Assembly: GCF_014645815.1 (NCBI RefSeq) | Contig: NZ_BMML01000002.1 | Span: forward strand, 387,924-451,923 | DNA from: Streptomyces fuscichromogenes | Lineage (GTDB): Bacteria > Actinomycetota > Actinomycetes > Streptomycetales > Streptomycetaceae | Direction: 5' to 3' | Length of the DNA stretch: 64,000 nucleotides | Shown: positions 62,701-64,000 of the stretch, piece after piece | Layout: every line of letters starts with the position of its first letter | Numbering within the stretch: the first letter of the stretch is position 1 | The notes under the pieces: model-generated | Database searches by the model: none | What the model saw: only the letters and a program-made list of their open reading frames with translations | Told to the model about the DNA's origin: nothing | Translations under genes and position numbers: made by a program

Positions 62701-63871
62701 GACCCGCAAGCGCGTCGGACAGGGCCTCCTGGAGTCCTTCTCCGAGACCTGCGTGCACTGCAACGGCCGTGGCGTCATCGTCCACATGGAGCAGCCCAGC
62801 TCCGGCGGCGGCGGTGGCGGCGGCAAGCGCAGGAAGCGCGGACGCGGCGGCGACGGGCACGAGCACGACCACGATCACGACCACGACGTGCACGAGACGC
62901 ACGAGGTCGTGGCCGACGGTGCCGTCGAGCACGCCGCGGCCGTCCACGCGGTCGAGACGGCGGCGGAGGTCGCGGCCGAGGCCGCCGGCCCCGTCGCGCT
63001 GCCCGCGCCCGACTTCGCGCCCGACGAGGAGCTGTACAGCAGCGTCGCCGAGGCGGAGGCGGCGGCCGGCCGCGGCCGTACCCGCCGCCGGGCGAGCCGC
63101 CGGGCCTCGGCTCCGGCCGGCGCGCCCAGGGAGCGCCGCGGGGCACGACGGGGCGTGGAGGCCGAGGCCGAGGCGGAGGTGGCAGAGGTGCCCGCCGTCG
63201 AGGCGCCCGCCGAGCCCGTCGCCGTCGAGGACCCGGTGGTCGAGGCTCCGGTCGCCGAGGCCCCGGTGGCCGTGGTGGCCGAGGCGGCCCCGGCCGTCGA
63301 GGAGGCCGCGCCCGCGGGCCGTACGCGTCGGCGTGCGACCCGGAAGGTGTCGGCGCCCGCCGGTTCCCCCGCGGGGGCCGAGGCCGCCGTGGTGACCGTC
63401 GTCGCCGAGAGCACCCCGGCCGCTGCGGAGGAGCCCGTGGCTGCGCCCGAGGCGGTGGCGGAGGCCGAGGCGGCCGAGCCCGCCGCTCCGGCCCGTCCGC
63501 GCCGGCGTGCGGTCCGCAAGGCCACCGCGCCGAGCGCGTCGGAGGAGACGGCCGTGGTGGTCGTACCGTCGGCAGAGGCACCGGAGACGCCGGCGGCGGC
63601 TGTGGAGGCCGTGGAGGCCCCCGCCGAGGCTGCCGAGGGCACCGTCGAGGAGGCCGGCGAGGAGGCCGCTCCGGCCAAGAAGACGGCCCGCAAGACGGCC
63701 GCCAAGAAGACCGCGGCGAAGAAGACGGCCGCCAAGAAGACCGTTGCCAAGAAGACGGCGGCGAAGAAGACGACGACGGCCAAGAAGGCGGTCAAGACCG
63801 CCAAGACGGCCGCCGCCAAGTCGACGGCGAAGAAGACCACCACGGTCGCCACCGCCTCCGACGAGGGCTGA
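59726..63871 (+). CDS. rne: Ribonuclease E/G with long Ala/Arg-rich extensions
   Basis: A 1381-aa endoribonuclease. The catalytic core (~600-1030) contains the S1 domain (VGNVYLGKVQNVLPSMEAAFIDIG), RNase H-like and DNase I-like subdomains with MVVVDVNTGKF and GGIIVIDFIDM (catalytic Asp residues), and the zinc-link CVHCNG at ~1008. The ~600-residue N-terminal region and the ~350-residue C-terminal region carry at least seven copies of an EEAAPAPRTRRRATRRxSAP-type repeat; a HEHDHDHDHDVHETHE patch follows the core, and the end is a Lys/Ala tail (KKTAAKKTAAKKT) like histone H1. These are probable scaffold/RNA-binding regions for PNPase as in Streptomyces RNase ES. ATG 59726 has GGGAGAAAC upstream. 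Confidence 0.93.
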   Translation: MLEPTEPTEGSELNTPSDTLPPRRRRRAASRPAGPPAGTEAVAETAAPAIPAAEATEEDAEAIETAEAAETVEEAAPAPRTRRRATRRASAPVGSPAAAEAEAEATRTAVPAVTEPAESTAAAETAADSDEEAAPAPRTRRRATRRASAPVGSPAAEVTEATEATEATEAAAEAVGAAEAIETAEAAEAVETVEETAPAPRARRRAARRVSAPAEAAEEAATTAVTVEAVEAVETPEAVETPEEAAPAPRARRRATRRVSTPAGTPETAAAETAAAPVAEQPQPAVAEAPAAEAPAAEPVQAPVAEPAEAEVPRRGRRRVARQAAIGFSEPAAPAAAEEEPQRRPARPSVAVFQAPVFAEPKFQTPERAAAEAAAVAASAEEPEEFAAATTAPASAPVSASAAFATEPADQADAGSRRRRRRRGAVEEAPVTEAAAEDETEEPEESAEDLADGEDEAEESGSRRRRRRGGRRRRRGDAADGEGADDGTDELAAEQAEQDAEDTAEQEEEDDEEAHDEAGMSSSSSRRRRRRRRRAGDTSADAEPDEGDPERTVVKVREPRKPSEPSDEVQSIKGSTRLEAKKQRRREGREQGRRRVPIITEAEFLARREAVERVMVVRQYGDRTQIGVLEDGVLVEHYVNKEQATSYVGNVYLGKVQNVLPSMEAAFIDIGKGRNAVLYAGEVNFEALGMANGPRRIEAALKSGQSVLVQVTKDPIGHKGARLTSQVSLPGRYLVYVPEGSMTGISRKLPDTERARLKTILKKIVPEDAGVIVRTAAEGASEDELRRDVERLQAQWEDIQKKSKNGNAPTLLYGEPDMTVRVVRDIFNEDFSKVIVSGDEAWETIYGYVSHVAPDLAGRLSKWTSEVDVFATYRIDEQLSKALDRKVWLPSGGSLVIDRTEAMVVVDVNTGKFTGQGGNLEETVTRNNLEAAEEIVRQLRLRDLGGIIVIDFIDMVLESNRDLVLRRLLECLGRDRTKHQVAEVTSLGLVQMTRKRVGQGLLESFSETCVHCNGRGVIVHMEQPSSGGGGGGGKRRKRGRGGDGHEHDHDHDHDVHETHEVVADGAVEHAAAVHAVETAAEVAAEAAGPVALPAPDFAPDEELYSSVAEAEAAAGRGRTRRRASRRASAPAGAPRERRGARRGVEAEAEAEVAEVPAVEAPAEPVAVEDPVVEAPVAEAPVAVVAEAAPAVEEAAPAGRTRRRATRKVSAPAGSPAGAEAAVVTVVAESTPAAAEEPVAAPEAVAEAEAAEPAAPARPRRRAVRKATAPSASEETAVVVVPSAEAPETPAAAVEAVEAPAEAAEGTVEEAGEEAAPAKKTARKTAAKKTAAKKTAAKKTVAKKTAAKKTTTAKKAVKTAKTAAAKSTAKKTTTVATASDEG

Positions 63872-63879
63872 CGCCCGGG

Positions 63880-63910
63880 CGCGGGGCCGGTCCACGTGAC
63901 CGGCCCCGCG
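63880..63910 (+). terminator. rne terminator hairpin
   Basis: CGCGGGGCCGGTC (63880-63892) / GACCGGCCCCGCG (63898-63910), 13-bp stem, CACGT loop, then TCTTT. Confidence 0.92.
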
Positions 63911-63961
63911 TCTTTCGGGACCCGGTCCGAGTGACCGGCCCCACACATCCCGGGGCCCGGT

Positions 63962-63991
63962 TTGACCCCCTCGGCCACCGCCCCGTAACCT
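63962..63991 (+). promoter_or_regulatory. Promoter at right edge, probably for rplU-rpmA
   Basis: TTGACC (63962-63967) and TAACCT (63986-63991) separated by 18 bases, a good vegetative promoter. In Streptomyces the next genes after rne are rplU and rpmA; they would start beyond the window. Confidence 0.55.
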
Positions 63992-64000
63992 TGACCGTCG

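Noticed and set aside
59651..63946. 1431-codon minus-strand frame across rne
   Set aside because: Antisense shadow of RNase E; Gly/Leu/Arg composition only.

Overview
The window is a stretch of Streptomyces chromosome, or that of a very close relative. Coding DNA is extremely GC-rich, GTG starts are common, and the gene order is one I recognise from Streptomyces: rpiB, nei-type glycosylase, tig, clpP1, clpP2, clpX, valS, folC, ndk, mreB, mreC, mreD, PBP2, rodA, CYTH-CHAD, radical SAM, and then rne at the right end. All assignments come from reading motifs and context; no database search was run.

Layout. 1-8.5 kb: tail of an unidentified gene, an amino acid permease, rpiB, a Nei/Fpg glycosylase, an Eis-like acetyltransferase, a membrane SpoIIE-type phosphatase, an HD protein, an acyltransferase and a 64-aa membrane protein. 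8.6-8.9 kb: tRNA-Gly(UCC) and tRNA-Pro(UGG). 9-13.7 kb: folding and proteolysis genes (tig, clpP1, clpP2, clpX). 13.8-22.5 kb: a Pro/Gln-rich membrane protein, valS, a large sensor phosphatase, folC, a DUF4233 protein and ndk. 22.8-29.2 kb: the lateral-wall and spore-wall morphogenesis cluster mreBCD-PBP2-rodA. 29.4-33.0 kb: a CYTH-CHAD protein and a cobalamin-binding radical SAM protein (TIGR03960 type).

32.9-44.25 kb is a composite accessory island built onto the 3' end of the radical SAM gene. The last codons of that gene recur three more times downstream (about 33.92, 35.09 and 44.14 kb), and a fifth short remnant lies at 41.38 kb. The repeats separate four cargo blocks: (1) a 61-aa ORF plus an unknown 181-aa protein; (2) a paralogous 61-aa ORF plus a protein of three S1 domains; (3) an AT-richer operon with a 1655-aa caspase / HSP90-type ATPase / C-terminal repeat protein, a Cys-pair protein and a membrane protein, which looks like an anti-invader (defence) system; (4) an arsenic block, arsM divergent from arsR-aquaporin-arsC. 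No integrase is visible. The arrangement resembles SCC-type composite islands that pile up at the 3' end of one housekeeping gene.

44.25-57.6 kb is further variable DNA of normal high GC. It holds a decayed aminotransferase fragment, a DUF899 protein, an exonuclease, a GAP-family membrane protein, a PAS-GAF-SpoIIE protein whose phosphatase motifs look destroyed, an SDR without its catalytic residues, a VOC protein, a translationally coupled PPK2/P-type ATPase pair, a repeat protein and a DUF805 protein. Its intergenic spacers carry an unusual number of short tandem repeats. From 57.7 kb the conserved backbone resumes with a membrane protein, the TIGR03936 partner normally found close to the radical SAM gene, and a very long RNase E/G with Ala/Arg-rich repeats and a histone-H1-like tail; a promoter for the next gene (probably rplU) is at the right edge.
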